The translations under genes were made by a program, and so were the position numbers. The notes below the pieces were generated by a model that searched no databases, was not told where the DNA came from, and worked only from the letters and a program-made list of their open reading frames with translations. A DNA stretch of 64,000 nt from MED-G78 sp964546275. Lineage in GTDB: Bacteria; Pseudomonadota; Gammaproteobacteria; Magnimaribacterales; D2472. The stretch spans positions 1 to 64,000 of the forward strand of contig CAZJJG010000003.1 in the NCBI GenBank assembly GCA_964546275.1, given 5' to 3'. The first letter of the stretch is position 1, and every line of letters begins with the position of its first letter. Of the stretch, positions 51,161-60,313 are shown in pieces.

Positions 51161-51986
51161 TGGGGTATAGAACCATTACGTGGTTTTGTATTAAAGGACT
51201 GGCATTGGTCTTGATCTCTATAGAGGCTTCCGCTTCATCTGATGCTGTTATCAAAATAATGGATCCTAAAAGTATTCCTTCAGGGAAAATACCCCCTAAG
51301 CCAGATGAATAAAATTTATCACCTAGATTAAGGGGTTCAGGCCATAAAGACTTATCATATTTACATTGAATAATCTGAGGTCTTCCAGCCCCAGCTGCAT
51401 TGCAAAAGAAGTTATTTGACTTAATAGGAATGGAATGCTGTATGTCACTTAGTAAAATAACTTCGCTTACTTGTTGATTTGAATTAGCAATTTGACCCAA
51501 TAAACCCTCAGAATTAATGACAACCCCGCCAACTTTGAATGGGGTAATATTATTAAATAAAAATAATTTATGACTATCGCAACACTTATATAAATTAGTA
51601 TCAAATGAAGATATTGATGCAATTTCATTATATGAATCGATGGCAGAGCTTTTTATGTATGCAGTTAGCCCGTTATTATTTTTAAATAAATTATCTTTAT
51701 TTAAGATAAGAAAATTTTCTATTTTTGCATTTTCTAGTTCATTTTTTAGTGCATCATTTGATTGAATTAAATCAAGCTTGCTATTGGTTAAGTTATAAGA
51801 ATTTTTGATAGGTTGAAAAATTAAGCTCTTAATAGCAAGATTGCTGCTAAGCAAAGCAGAATTAAAAATATTTTTAGTTGAATTAAAAGTTTTGTATTGT
51901 AGATCTAGAAATAAGAATGAAGCTGCTAGACCAATTAAAACAATGTATGCAAATTTAGGTGTATTGCCCGGCGCAATCCTCGCCAT
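51147..51986 (-). CDS. mreC: Rod shape-determining protein MreC
   Basis: MreC is a bitopic periplasmic scaffold of the elongasome that binds PBP2. The 279 residues have one membrane segment (about 13-27), a coiled coil (LDLIQSNDALKNELENAKIENFL), and the beta-barrel region with VVINSEGLLGQIANSNQQVSEVILLSD and GLGGIFPEGILLGSI, both characteristic. It lies 5 bp after mreB. Confidence 0.95.
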   Translation of the reverse strand: MARIAPGNTPKFAYIVLIGLAASFLFLDLQYKTFNSTKNIFNSALLSSNLAIKSLIFQPIKNSYNLTNSKLDLIQSNDALKNELENAKIENFLILNKDNLFKNNNGLTAYIKSSAIDSYNEIASISSFDTNLYKCCDSHKLFLFNNITPFKVGGVVINSEGLLGQIANSNQQVSEVILLSDIQHSIPIKSNNFFCNAAGAGRPQIIQCKYDKSLWPEPLNLGDKFYSSGLGGIFPEGILLGSIILITASDEAEASIEIKTNASPLIQNHVMVLYPNDFN

Positions 51987-51991
51987 CTGAA

Positions 51992-53041
51992 TTACTCAGT
52001 TGAAAGTAGGTCTATATTGTACTTATCGATAATCTCTAAGGCTTGACCTCCGCCTCTAGCAACACATGTAAGAGGATCTTCAGCAACAATGACAGGAATG
52101 CCTGTAGAATTTGAAATAAGCTTATCTAGGTCTCTCATGAGCGCTCCTCCTCCGGTTAGAACAATGCCTCTTTCAGCAATATCTGCTGCTAGTTCAGGCG
52201 GAGATAGCTCTAAAGCATTTCTTATTGCTCTGACTATTTGCAGTAAAGGGTCTTTCATAGCATCGAATATTTGATCACTATTTAAAGTAAATGTTTCAGG
52301 AATACCTTCTGCCAGATTTCTTCCAGTAACTTGCATCTCTAATTTTTCAGACTCATCGGTACAACAGCCTATTGTTTGTTTAATTTTTTCTGCTGTCGAT
52401 TCACCTATAACACATCCAAAATTTCTTCTAATCCATGACGTAATAGCCTCATCCATCTTATCTCCGCCAATTTTTACAGACTCAGCATATACAACGCCAT
52501 TTAAGGAAAGAATAGCTATTTCTGATGTGCCGCCGCCAATATCTACAACCATATTACCGCTTGCTTCTTCTACAGGAAGACCAGCACCAATTGCTGCTGC
52601 CATAGGCTCTTCAATTAATTTAACATCTCTTGCTCCAGCTCCAAGAACTGACTCTCTAATAGCTCTTCTTTCAACCTGAGTTGATCTACATGGAACACAT
52701 ACCAAAACTCTTGGACTAGGCTTTATAAATCTTTGTTCATGAACTTTTGCAATAAAATGTTGAAGCATTTTTTCAGTCACCTGAAAGTCTGCAATAACTC
52801 CATCTGATAGTGGTCTAATAGCCTTAATATTTCCAGGAGTTCTTCCAAGCATCTTTTTAGCTTCAGTGCCCACTGCAATGACAGTTTTTTGGCCCCTATC
52901 CTCTCTAATAGCAACAACAGATGGTTCATTTAGAACAATTCCGACATCTTTTGTATAAATTAAAGTATTAGCAGTGCCAAGGTCTATTGATAAATCATTA
53001 GAGAAATAACCTCTAATTGTTTTAAATAAATTGAATTCCAA
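51992..53041 (-). CDS. mreB: Rod shape-determining actin MreB
   Basis: MreB is the membrane-bound bacterial actin that guides side-wall synthesis. I start it at TTG 53041, giving 349 residues (E. coli 347) with the N-terminal FNLFKTIRGYFSNDLSIDLGTANTLIY, quoted in parts: LFKTIRGYFSNDLS aligns with E. coli LKKFRGMFSNDLS. A GGA lies 8 nt before the TTG. A TTG at 53098 keeps the frame open but would add 19 residues encoded by the promoter region. ATPase motifs are DLGTANTLIY, VVDIGGGTSEIAIL and IVLTGGGALMRDL. Confidence 0.96.
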   Translation of the reverse strand: MEFNLFKTIRGYFSNDLSIDLGTANTLIYTKDVGIVLNEPSVVAIREDRGQKTVIAVGTEAKKMLGRTPGNIKAIRPLSDGVIADFQVTEKMLQHFIAKVHEQRFIKPSPRVLVCVPCRSTQVERRAIRESVLGAGARDVKLIEEPMAAAIGAGLPVEEASGNMVVDIGGGTSEIAILSLNGVVYAESVKIGGDKMDEAITSWIRRNFGCVIGESTAEKIKQTIGCCTDESEKLEMQVTGRNLAEGIPETFTLNSDQIFDAMKDPLLQIVRAIRNALELSPPELAADIAERGIVLTGGGALMRDLDKLISNSTGIPVIVAEDPLTCVARGGGQALEIIDKYNIDLLSTE

Positions 53042-53060
53042 TGTAGTTTTCCAAAAAAAT

Positions 53061-53088
53061 ATTATAATAAAATAACTAGTTGAGTTAA
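53061..53088 (-). promoter_or_regulatory. mreB promoter
   Basis: On the minus strand TTAACT (53088-53083) and TATAAT (53066-53061) are 16 bp apart. The -35 lies inside the inverted repeat at 53078-53100. The predicted start is about 13 nt before the TTG start codon and leaves room for the GGA ribosome site. Confidence 0.55.
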
Positions 53089-53100
53089 CATCTCTCAACT
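53078..53100. repeat. Inverted repeat in the mreB-gatC divergent region
   Basis: AGTTGAG (53078-53084) and CTCAACT (53094-53100) are perfect inverted arms around a 9-bp AT-rich centre. The element overlaps the predicted -35 of mreB and lies just upstream of the -10 of gatC, so a bound regulator could affect both. There is no T-run on either side, so a terminator is unlikely. Confidence 0.4.
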
Positions 53101-53104
53101 TAAT

Positions 53105-53110
53105 TATAAT
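53105..53110 (+). promoter_or_regulatory. -10 element of gatCAB, close to the start codon
   Basis: A consensus TATAAT lies 12 bases before the gatC ATG. Transcription would start near 53117, leaving a leader of only about six bases and no Shine-Dalgarno site. The best -35 (TTGAGT, 53080-53085) is at a long 19-bp spacing. Confidence 0.45.
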
Positions 53111-53122
53111 AATATCCTATAT

Positions 53123-53404
53123 ATGGACAAAGAAACAGTTGCAACTATATCTTACTTATCAAGACTTGCATTTGATGAGGAGAATGAAAAAAAAATTACC
53201 AAAGATCTGGAAAATATAATTGAATTTGTTGATCAGCTAGATGCTGTTAACACCTCAAATATTGAGCCTCTTACAAGCCCTCTTGAAAAGACTGCTAAGA
53301 CAAGAGTTGATAAAGTTACAGCTAAGAATAGAAAGGAAAAATTTTTAGAAAATGCGCCCAAAGCAAATGAAGATTATTTCTTAGTACCAAGGGTTGTTGA
53401 ATGA
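53123..53404 (+). CDS. gatC: Asp/Glu-tRNA amidotransferase subunit C
   Basis: GatC is the small subunit that holds GatA and GatB together. The 93 residues have the family opening TVATISYLSRLAFDEENEK, the DLENIIEFVDQLDAVNTSNIEPL helix-loop region (quoted in parts) and the VTAKNRKEKFLENAPKANED segment. GatCAB amidates Glu-tRNA(Gln) and/or Asp-tRNA(Asn). It overlaps gatA by 4 bp. Confidence 0.95.
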   Translation: MDKETVATISYLSRLAFDEENEKKITKDLENIIEFVDQLDAVNTSNIEPLTSPLEKTAKTRVDKVTAKNRKEKFLENAPKANEDYFLVPRVVE

Positions 53405-54849
53405 GTATTCAATATAAAACAATTAAAGAATTATCTCTCATGCTTAAGTCTAAGCAGATTTCTAATAGTGAGCTTATGGTAGAAACCTTTGATCTAGTAG
53501 ATAAATACAAGGATTTAAATGCTTTTATTACTCTTAATAAAGAGAATGCATTATTAAAAGCAAAAGAGTTAGATGATAATCCTTTAGATTTGAGTCTATC
53601 TGGTATACCTATAGCTCAAAAAGATTTATTTGTAACAAAAGGTTTGAGGACTACTTGTGGATCAAATATGCTCTCTAATTTTATTCCTCCATATTCAGCA
53701 ACGGTTATTGAAAATCTTGAACAGGCTGGATGTATATCTATTGGCAAGACCAATATGGATGAGTTTGCTATGGGCTCATCAAATGAAACTAGTTTTTATG
53801 GAAATGTTTATAATCCATGGGGAAATGACTTAGTGCCTGGAGGAAGTTCTGGAGGCTCTGCGGCTGCCGTTGCTGCTGGTATTGTTTCTGGAGCTACTGG
53901 AACTGATACAGGGGGTTCGATAAGACAGCCTGCTTCTTTGTGCGGTATAACAGGCATAAAGCCTACCTATGGGAGAATATCTAGATGGGGCATGATTGCA
54001 TTTGCCTCAAGCTTGGATCAAGCTGGTCCAATAGCTAGAAGTGCTGAAGATTGTGCAATTCTTATGAATGAAATGTGTTCACATGACCTAAAAGATACTA
54101 CATCATTAGATGAAGATATTCCTGATTTTACTGCAAATATTGATGCTCCAATCCAAGGACTAAGAATAGGACTCGTAAAAGAGTTTGATTTATCTAAACT
54201 TGATAGTGCAGTTGTGAAAGTCTTTGAAGACGCGAAGAAGCATTATGAGTCTTTAGGTGCAGAGTTCGTAGAAGTATCTTTACCAAATATTAACTTGTCT
54301 GTGCCTACTTATTACGTAGTGGCTCCTGCAGAATGTTCTTCAAACTTATCAAGATTTGATGGAGTTAGGTATGGAAAAAGATGCGACAATCCAAAAGATC
54401 TTGAAGACTTATATATAAGGAGTCGATCTGAAGGTTTTGGTGATGAAGTAAAAAGAAGAATTCTTATAGGATCATATGTTCTTTCTGCAGGATTTTATGA
54501 TGCTTATTACAAAAAAGCTCAGCAAGTAAGAAGATTAATTAAAAATGATTTTGATAATGCTTTTGATAAGGTTGATCTAATCATGTCTCCTACAACGAGG
54601 GGCACAGCATTTGAAGCTGGATCAATGAATGATCCAATTCAGATGTATCTAGAAGATTTATTTACTGTTCCAGCAAATTTAGCTGGATTACCTGGAATAT
54701 CTATTCCTAGCGGTTTTGTTGATGGTAAACCTTTAGGCCTTCAATTAATTGGTAACTCATTGCAAGAGAGTCAATTACTTAATGTTGCTCATAATTTTCA
54801 AATGACTAGTGATTGGCATTTAAAGACACCATCTTCGGAGATAAAATAA
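53401..54849 (+). CDS. gatA: Asp/Glu-tRNA amidotransferase subunit A
   Basis: GatA is the glutaminase that releases ammonia for the amidation. The 482-residue amidase-signature protein has the catalytic triad K74 (IAQKDLF), S149 (PGGSSGGSAAAV) and nucleophile S173 (GTDTGGSIRQPAS), and KPTYGRISRWGMIAFASSLDQ. Length is normal. It overlaps gatB by one base (TAATG). Confidence 0.97.
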   Translation: MSIQYKTIKELSLMLKSKQISNSELMVETFDLVDKYKDLNAFITLNKENALLKAKELDDNPLDLSLSGIPIAQKDLFVTKGLRTTCGSNMLSNFIPPYSATVIENLEQAGCISIGKTNMDEFAMGSSNETSFYGNVYNPWGNDLVPGGSSGGSAAAVAAGIVSGATGTDTGGSIRQPASLCGITGIKPTYGRISRWGMIAFASSLDQAGPIARSAEDCAILMNEMCSHDLKDTTSLDEDIPDFTANIDAPIQGLRIGLVKEFDLSKLDSAVVKVFEDAKKHYESLGAEFVEVSLPNINLSVPTYYVVAPAECSSNLSRFDGVRYGKRCDNPKDLEDLYIRSRSEGFGDEVKRRILIGSYVLSAGFYDAYYKKAQQVRRLIKNDFDNAFDKVDLIMSPTTRGTAFEAGSMNDPIQMYLEDLFTVPANLAGLPGISIPSGFVDGKPLGLQLIGNSLQESQLLNVAHNFQMTSDWHLKTPSSEIK

Positions 54850-56282
54850 TGACTTGGGAAACAGTTATTGGATTAGAAGTACATGTTCAATTATCAACTA
54901 AAACAAAACTTTTTTCTGGAGCATCTACCACTTTTGGCGCTGAACCTAATACTCATGTAGATTTAATTGATTTAGGTCTTCCAGGAGTGCTTCCGGTAGC
55001 AAATAAAGAAGCTTTTCGTAAAGCTATTCGTTTTGGTTTAGCTACTAATGCAATTATTAATCAAGTGTCTATGTTTGATAGAAAGAATTATTTCTATCCA
55101 GATCTTCCTAAAGGTTATCAAATTACTCAAATGGAAAGACCTATTGTAGGCAAAGGTTCTATTTCAATAAATGTAGATGGTGTCGAAAAAATTATCAATA
55201 TCACTAGAGCTCATCTTGAGGAAGATGCCGGAAAATCTATCCATGATCTATTTGATGGAGAAACTGGCGTTGATTTAAATAGAGCTGGAACTCCTTTATT
55301 AGAGATCGTTTCTGAGCCAGAGATATCAAATGCTAAAGAGGCAGTTGCATACTTTAAAGCTATTCATCAGCTAGTTACATTTTTAGATATTTGTGATGGG
55401 AATATGTCCCAAGGATCTATGCGTTGCGATGTAAATGTATCTGTTAAGAAAGTGGGTGATACTGTTCTTGGAACTAGAGCTGAGATTAAGAATATAAATT
55501 CATTTAAGTTTATTGAAAGAGCCATTCATTTTGAAGTGGCGAGACAGATAAAACTATTAGAAAAAGGTGAAAGTATTGTTCAAGAAACTAGACTGTATGA
55601 CAGCGTAAAGAATGAAACAAGATCTATGCGTTCAAAAGAAGCTGCAAATGATTATAGATATTTTCCTGAACCAGATTTACTTCCAGTAGTTATTTCAGAC
55701 AATGAACTGGAAGAAATAAAAAGCACTCTACCCGAACTACCTAAACAAAAAGAGATAAGGTTTATTAATGAGCACAATTTAGAAGAATCTGAGGCAAAGA
55801 TTCTTGCTTCCTCTAAAGCGATGGCTAATCTCTTTGAAGATGCATCAGAAAAGACAAAAGATTCTAGCCTTATAGCTAAATGGCTTGTAGGTGATGTGAG
55901 TGCTCTATTAAATAAAGATAATATAAGTATTGAGGAATCAAAATTATCTTCAATTAATTTTGCAAAACTAATTGAAAGAATTTCAGATAATACAATTTCA
56001 GGAAAAATAGCTAAATCTGTTCTTGAGGAGGTTTGGATTTCAGGAAATGATATTGATGCAATTATTGAAGAGAAAGGTTTAGTGCAAATTCAAGATGAAT
56101 CAATTTTAGAAGATATTGCTAAAAAAATTATTGATGCAAATCCTGATCAAGTTAATGCTTATAAGGGTGGAAAAGACAGGTTATTTGGTTTTTTTGTAGG
56201 CCAGGTTATGAAAGAAACTCAAGGCAAAGCTAATCCAAAAAGTGTAAATGATATACTTAAGAGATTTTTAAGTAATAAATAA
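54849..56282 (+). CDS. gatB: Asp/Glu-tRNA amidotransferase subunit B
   Basis: GatB binds the misacylated tRNA and uses ATP to activate its side chain. From ATG at 54849 the protein has 477 residues and opens WETVIGLEVHVQLSTKTKLFSG. An in-frame start at 54813 would add 12 residues within gatA and is not favoured. Other marks are YFYPDLPKGYQITQ, HLEEDAGKS, QGSMRCDVNVS and the C-terminal YqeY-like helical domain (about 330-477). It overlaps the maoC-type gene, convergent, by 15 bp. Confidence 0.97.
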   Translation: MTWETVIGLEVHVQLSTKTKLFSGASTTFGAEPNTHVDLIDLGLPGVLPVANKEAFRKAIRFGLATNAIINQVSMFDRKNYFYPDLPKGYQITQMERPIVGKGSISINVDGVEKIINITRAHLEEDAGKSIHDLFDGETGVDLNRAGTPLLEIVSEPEISNAKEAVAYFKAIHQLVTFLDICDGNMSQGSMRCDVNVSVKKVGDTVLGTRAEIKNINSFKFIERAIHFEVARQIKLLEKGESIVQETRLYDSVKNETRSMRSKEAANDYRYFPEPDLLPVVISDNELEEIKSTLPELPKQKEIRFINEHNLEESEAKILASSKAMANLFEDASEKTKDSSLIAKWLVGDVSALLNKDNISIEESKLSSINFAKLIERISDNTISGKIAKSVLEEVWISGNDIDAIIEEKGLVQIQDESILEDIAKKIIDANPDQVNAYKGGKDRLFGFFVGQVMKETQGKANPKSVNDILKRFLSNK

Positions 56283-56729
56283 ACTCAAAGTTTCAGCAAC
56301 AAAAGCTGGCTTATCAACTCCTTTAATTTCCATCGTTACTTCATTTTTAGCTAAAAATTGTCCTGGATTTTTTTCAGTTATATCAACACATTTCATTGAT
56401 ATTCTTACTTCTGAATTAACTGGAACTGGGCTTAAAAATCTTACTTTATCTAAACCATAATTTAGACCCATTTTAGTGCCTTCTAAAATAAGTCCTATTT
56501 GTTGTTGATAAGGGATTCCAGCTACAAGCGATAGTGAAAGAAATCCATGGGCTATAGTAGAACCAAAAATTGGTTCAGCTTGAGCTGGATCGACATGAAT
56601 AAATTGATGATCCATAGTTGCATCTGCAAATTTATCTATTCTTTCTTGATCTATAGTAACCCAGTCTGACTTTCCTAATTCTTTTCCTATAACCGATTGA
56701 ATCTCTTCAGGTTTTACAACTTCTAACAT
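56268..56729 (-). CDS. MaoC/NodN-like (R)-specific hydratase
   Basis: This 153-residue single hot-dog protein resembles NodN-type MaoC dehydratases, which hydrate enoyl-CoA to (R)-3-hydroxyacyl-CoA. The hydratase motif is seen as DQERIDKFADATMDHQFIHVDP (in parts: FADATMDHQFIHVD) followed by IFGSTIAHGFLSLSL, with the catalytic aspartate and histidine. It starts one base after the acyl-CoA ligase stop, so the two probably form an operon acting on acyl-CoA. Confidence 0.88.
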   Translation of the reverse strand: MLEVVKPEEIQSVIGKELGKSDWVTIDQERIDKFADATMDHQFIHVDPAQAEPIFGSTIAHGFLSLSLVAGIPYQQQIGLILEGTKMGLNYGLDKVRFLSPVPVNSEVRISMKCVDITEKNPGQFLAKNEVTMEIKGVDKPAFVAETLSLFIT

Positions 56730-56730
56730 A

Positions 56731-58347
56731 TTATTTCTCCATATAGTAATTATTATATTCTGCTCTTAATTCAAATTTTTGAAGTTTTCCTGTTGCTCCA
56801 TGAGGAAGCTCCTTAAGAAAAATAATTTCATCTGGAAGCCACCATTTTGCTACCTTTGAAGCTAGAAATTCTAAAATGCCTGCTTTTTCAACTGGCTCTC
56901 CATCATTTGTCACTATAAATAGCATCGGTCTCTCGTCCCACTTAGGGTGAGGTATACCAACAACGCATGCTTCTGCAACTTCAGGATGCCCAAAAGCTGC
57001 ATTTTCAAGATCTATTGAGCTAATCCACTCTCCACCTGATTTGATGACATCTTTTGCTCTATCTTTAATGGTCATATATCCATCTTCATCTAGAACGGAT
57101 ATATCGCCTGTATCAAACCATCCATTTTTATCAACTGCATCTTTTTCAGCTTTAAAATATTTTTGAAGAATCCAAGGACCTCTTACCATTAAATGTCCTT
57201 GTGACTCTCCGTCATTAGGAAGATCTGCTCCAGAATCATCTACAACTTTTAACTCTACTCCATATATTGGCCTTCCCTGTTTTAATTGAATAGCATATTT
57301 TTCTTTTTTACTCATATGCTCCATTTCAGGGGTAGGAATATTTGTTGTACCAAGAGGGCTCATTTCAGTCATGCCCCAGGCTTGAATTACATTTACATCA
57401 TGAACTTCATCAAACTCTTGAAGAGTTGAAAGTGAAAGTGCTGAACCGCCTATGATGGTATTTTTCATCGAAGTAAGTATCTTATTATTCTCTCTACAGT
57501 ATGTAAGTAATCCCATCCAAATAGTTGGGACACCAAAGGCCAAGGTTACATCTTCTTTATCAATGAGATCATATAAAGGTTCTCCTTCCATTTGCATTCC
57601 TGGCATTACAAGCTTTAGCCCATGCATAGCTCCAAAGTAAGGAATACCCCAAGCTAAAACATGAAATAATGGAACTACCATTAATATGGTGTCGTCAGGA
57701 CTAATACTCATTGCTGTTAAAGCAGCTTGAGCATGGAGGATATTCGATTTATGAGAATATAGAACTCCCTTAGGATTCCCTGTTGTTCCAGACGTATAAC
57801 AAAGTCCACAAGCGGCATTATCATCCATAATTGGCCAGTCATAATTCTCATCACCATCTTTTATGTATTCTTCATAAGAGATTGCATTTTTTAATACTGT
57901 TTCAGGCATGTCAGATTGATCACAGAGGATGATATATTTCTCAACAAGAGGGAGTTGATCTTTTAAGCCTTCCAAAATTGGAACAAAAGGTGCTTCGCAA
58001 AAAATAACTTTATCTTCTGCATGATTAATAATATAAACAGCTTGCTCAGGATGAAGTCTAAAGTTTAAAGTATGATTAATACCTCCCATTCCAGAAATTC
58101 CATAGTACATTTCCAAATGTCTATATGTATTTAAAGCAAGAGTTGCAAGAACATCGCCCTTCTTATAACCATCTCTTTCAAGAGCTGAAGCAAGTTTTCT
58201 AGACCTAATACATACTTCATCATAATTTGTTCTATGAACATCACCAGAAACCATTCTGCTAATAATTTCAGTAGTAGGATGAATCCTTTTGGCATGCTCA
58301 ATAATACTTGCCACATTTGGCGTCCATGTCTGCATATCTCCAATCAT
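56731..58347 (-). CDS. Acyl-CoA synthetase (AMP-forming), fatty-acid or aromatic acid ligase
   Basis: ANL-superfamily enzyme of 538 residues. It has the adenylate motif YTSGTTGNPKG (184-194), IQAWGMTEMSPLGT, the GWFDTGDISVLDEDGYMTIKDRAKDVIKSGGEWIS hinge region (in parts: WFDTGD, DRAKDVIKSGGEWIS), and the C-terminal catalytic lysine in HGATGKLQKFEL. The sequence resembles medium/long-chain AlkK-type ligases; the exact substrate is inference. AGGGG lies nine bases before the ATG. Together with the MaoC gene it forms a two-gene unit inserted between gatB and prmC. Confidence 0.92.
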   Translation of the reverse strand: MIGDMQTWTPNVASIIEHAKRIHPTTEIISRMVSGDVHRTNYDEVCIRSRKLASALERDGYKKGDVLATLALNTYRHLEMYYGISGMGGINHTLNFRLHPEQAVYIINHAEDKVIFCEAPFVPILEGLKDQLPLVEKYIILCDQSDMPETVLKNAISYEEYIKDGDENYDWPIMDDNAACGLCYTSGTTGNPKGVLYSHKSNILHAQAALTAMSISPDDTILMVVPLFHVLAWGIPYFGAMHGLKLVMPGMQMEGEPLYDLIDKEDVTLAFGVPTIWMGLLTYCRENNKILTSMKNTIIGGSALSLSTLQEFDEVHDVNVIQAWGMTEMSPLGTTNIPTPEMEHMSKKEKYAIQLKQGRPIYGVELKVVDDSGADLPNDGESQGHLMVRGPWILQKYFKAEKDAVDKNGWFDTGDISVLDEDGYMTIKDRAKDVIKSGGEWISSIDLENAAFGHPEVAEACVVGIPHPKWDERPMLFIVTNDGEPVEKAGILEFLASKVAKWWLPDEIIFLKELPHGATGKLQKFELRAEYNNYYMEK

Positions 58348-58393
58348 AAAATTACCCCTAAAAAATTGATTGATATAAATTATATAAGCAAGC

Positions 58394-59221
58394 TCATTTA
58401 ATGCCTATAGTTATTCTAGGATGAAGTTGATAATCTTTATAAGTTTGTATCTTATTAAACTTATTGAGTTTCATAATTTCTGTAACCTCATCTGATTGAT
58501 TATATCCATGTTCAAACATTAATATTCCACCTCCTTTTAGCAAGGGGTATGCTTGAGAAGAAATCTTTTTAAAATCAGAAAGGCCGTTATCTGATGCAAT
58601 TAAAGCAGACTGAGGTTCATGCTTAAGATGTTCTAAATGTGGATCAGATAAATCTATATATGGTGGATTAGAAATAATAACATCAAAATTATTTTCATTA
58701 ATTTCAGATAACCAGTCTGATTTTACTAAATTAAAATTGGATACCTTTAGTAAATCTTTATTAATTGTTGCAACATCTATGGCATCTATGGAGCTATCAA
58801 GGCCTATTACCTTTGACTTAGTTATTTCTAAAGCAATAGAAATACCAATACAACCTGAACCTGTTCCAAGATCAATAATCTTGGGCTCTTCTTCGACATT
58901 ATTTTCAATTAATATTTCTATAAGCAGCTCTGTTTCATTTCTTGGAATTAGCACTCTTGGATCTACATAAAAATTTCTTCCATAAAACTCAGCCTCTTTT
59001 AAGATGTATTCAAAAGGAATTTTTTTTAATGAAAGATTTATAAAATTTTCTATTGCGATTACTTCATCAGATGAAATCTTAAGGTCGTCTTTTAAAATAA
59101 TTGATGATTCTGAATGCTGGAGAGATTTTTTTAAGAAGAAATTAAAATTTTCAGTTATTCCTGAAAAGCTTGATTCCAGTAATCTAATTTTTTCTTTATA
59201 TGTATTTAAGGAAGTTATCAA
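58394..59221 (-). CDS. prmC: Release factor glutamine methyltransferase PrmC
   Basis: PrmC methylates the GGQ glutamine of release factors. The 275 residues have the N-terminal helical domain, FYGRNFYVDPRVLIPRNETELL, the SAM loop DLGTGSGCIG (117-126) and NPPY at 185-188 in VIISNPPYIDLSDP. It follows prfA with a 6-bp gap, the standard hemA-prfA-prmC order. Confidence 0.96.
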   Translation of the reverse strand: MITSLNTYKEKIRLLESSFSGITENFNFFLKKSLQHSESSIILKDDLKISSDEVIAIENFINLSLKKIPFEYILKEAEFYGRNFYVDPRVLIPRNETELLIEILIENNVEEEPKIIDLGTGSGCIGISIALEITKSKVIGLDSSIDAIDVATINKDLLKVSNFNLVKSDWLSEINENNFDVIISNPPYIDLSDPHLEHLKHEPQSALIASDNGLSDFKKISSQAYPLLKGGGILMFEHGYNQSDEVTEIMKLNKFNKIQTYKDYQLHPRITIGIK

Positions 59222-59227
59222 AGATGA

Positions 59228-60313
59228 TCACTCTTCCTCAAGTTGAGATAGCATAGCTAGCTGATTTTCAGATAAGAGAGCATCGCATATGCTTTTAATA
59301 TCGCCATCCATGATTTGATCTAAATTATGTTGGGTAAGCTTTATTCTATGATCTGTCATTCTTCCTTGGGGAAAGTTATAAGTTCTAATTTTCTCACTTC
59401 TATCTCCAGTTCCTACTAAAACTTTTCTTTCACTGGCAATGCTTTCTTGCTGCTCTTCTAGTTCTTGCTGTTTTAATTTTGCTGCTAATAATGACAAGGC
59501 TTTTTCTTTATTCTTATGTTGTGATCTGCCATCCTGGCATTCTACAACTAAACCGCTTGGGATATGAGTTAGGCGAACAGCGGAATCAGTTTTGTTTACA
59601 TGCTGGCCCCCTGCGCCCGATGCTCTATAAGTATCAACTCTTAAATCAGACTTAGAAATCTGAACATCCTGAACCTCTTCTGTCTCAGGAAGAACAGCTA
59701 CTGTACAAGTAGAGGTATGAATTCTTCCTTGAGATTCTGTTTCAGGAACTCTTTGCACTCTATGAACTCCTGATTCAAACTTCATAACTTTAAAAACAGC
59801 TTTTCCAGTTAATTTAGCTACTGCTTCTTTTAAACCACCCTGCTCTGCTGCTCTAGTATTGATAATTTCTAGACCCCAGCCCTCTCTTTCTGCAAGCCTG
59901 GTATACATTCTAAATAAATCGCCTGCAAATATTCCAGCTTCATCACCGCCTGCGCCAGCCCGAATTTCAAGAAAGGCAGAGCCATCATCTGCTGAATCTT
60001 TTGGTAAGAGCATAAATTTTAAGTCTTTTTCAAAACTTTCAGATTCTTCTTGGGATTCCTGTAATTCAATTTGAGCAAGCTCTTTCATTTCATCGTCTTC
60101 TGATTCAAGAAGTGAAGTTGCTCCTTCATGTCTAACAATTGTTTGATTGTATTGATCAAACTTTTCTACAATTGGCTTTAATTCAGAAAATTCTTTATTT
60201 AGCTGAGTATACTTATCTATATCTTTTACGGTATTACTATCAACCAGAGCATTTTGAATTTCTTCAAGTCGCTCTTTAAGCCTTTCAAGCTTAATTAACA
60301 TTGAATCATGCAT
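59228..60313 (-). CDS. prfA: Peptide chain release factor 1
   Basis: RF1 reads UAA and UAG stop codons. The 361 residues have GGQ at 235-237 (ASGAGGQHVNKTDSAVRL) and the codon-recognition motif PET (190-192) at the PxT position of RF1, in RVQRVPETESQGRIHTST; RF2 would have SPF. It overlaps hemA by 8 bp. Confidence 0.97.
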   Translation of the reverse strand: MHDSMLIKLERLKERLEEIQNALVDSNTVKDIDKYTQLNKEFSELKPIVEKFDQYNQTIVRHEGATSLLESEDDEMKELAQIELQESQEESESFEKDLKFMLLPKDSADDGSAFLEIRAGAGGDEAGIFAGDLFRMYTRLAEREGWGLEIINTRAAEQGGLKEAVAKLTGKAVFKVMKFESGVHRVQRVPETESQGRIHTSTCTVAVLPETEEVQDVQISKSDLRVDTYRASGAGGQHVNKTDSAVRLTHIPSGLVVECQDGRSQHKNKEKALSLLAAKLKQQELEEQQESIASERKVLVGTGDRSEKIRTYNFPQGRMTDHRIKLTQHNLDQIMDGDIKSICDALLSENQLAMLSQLEEE

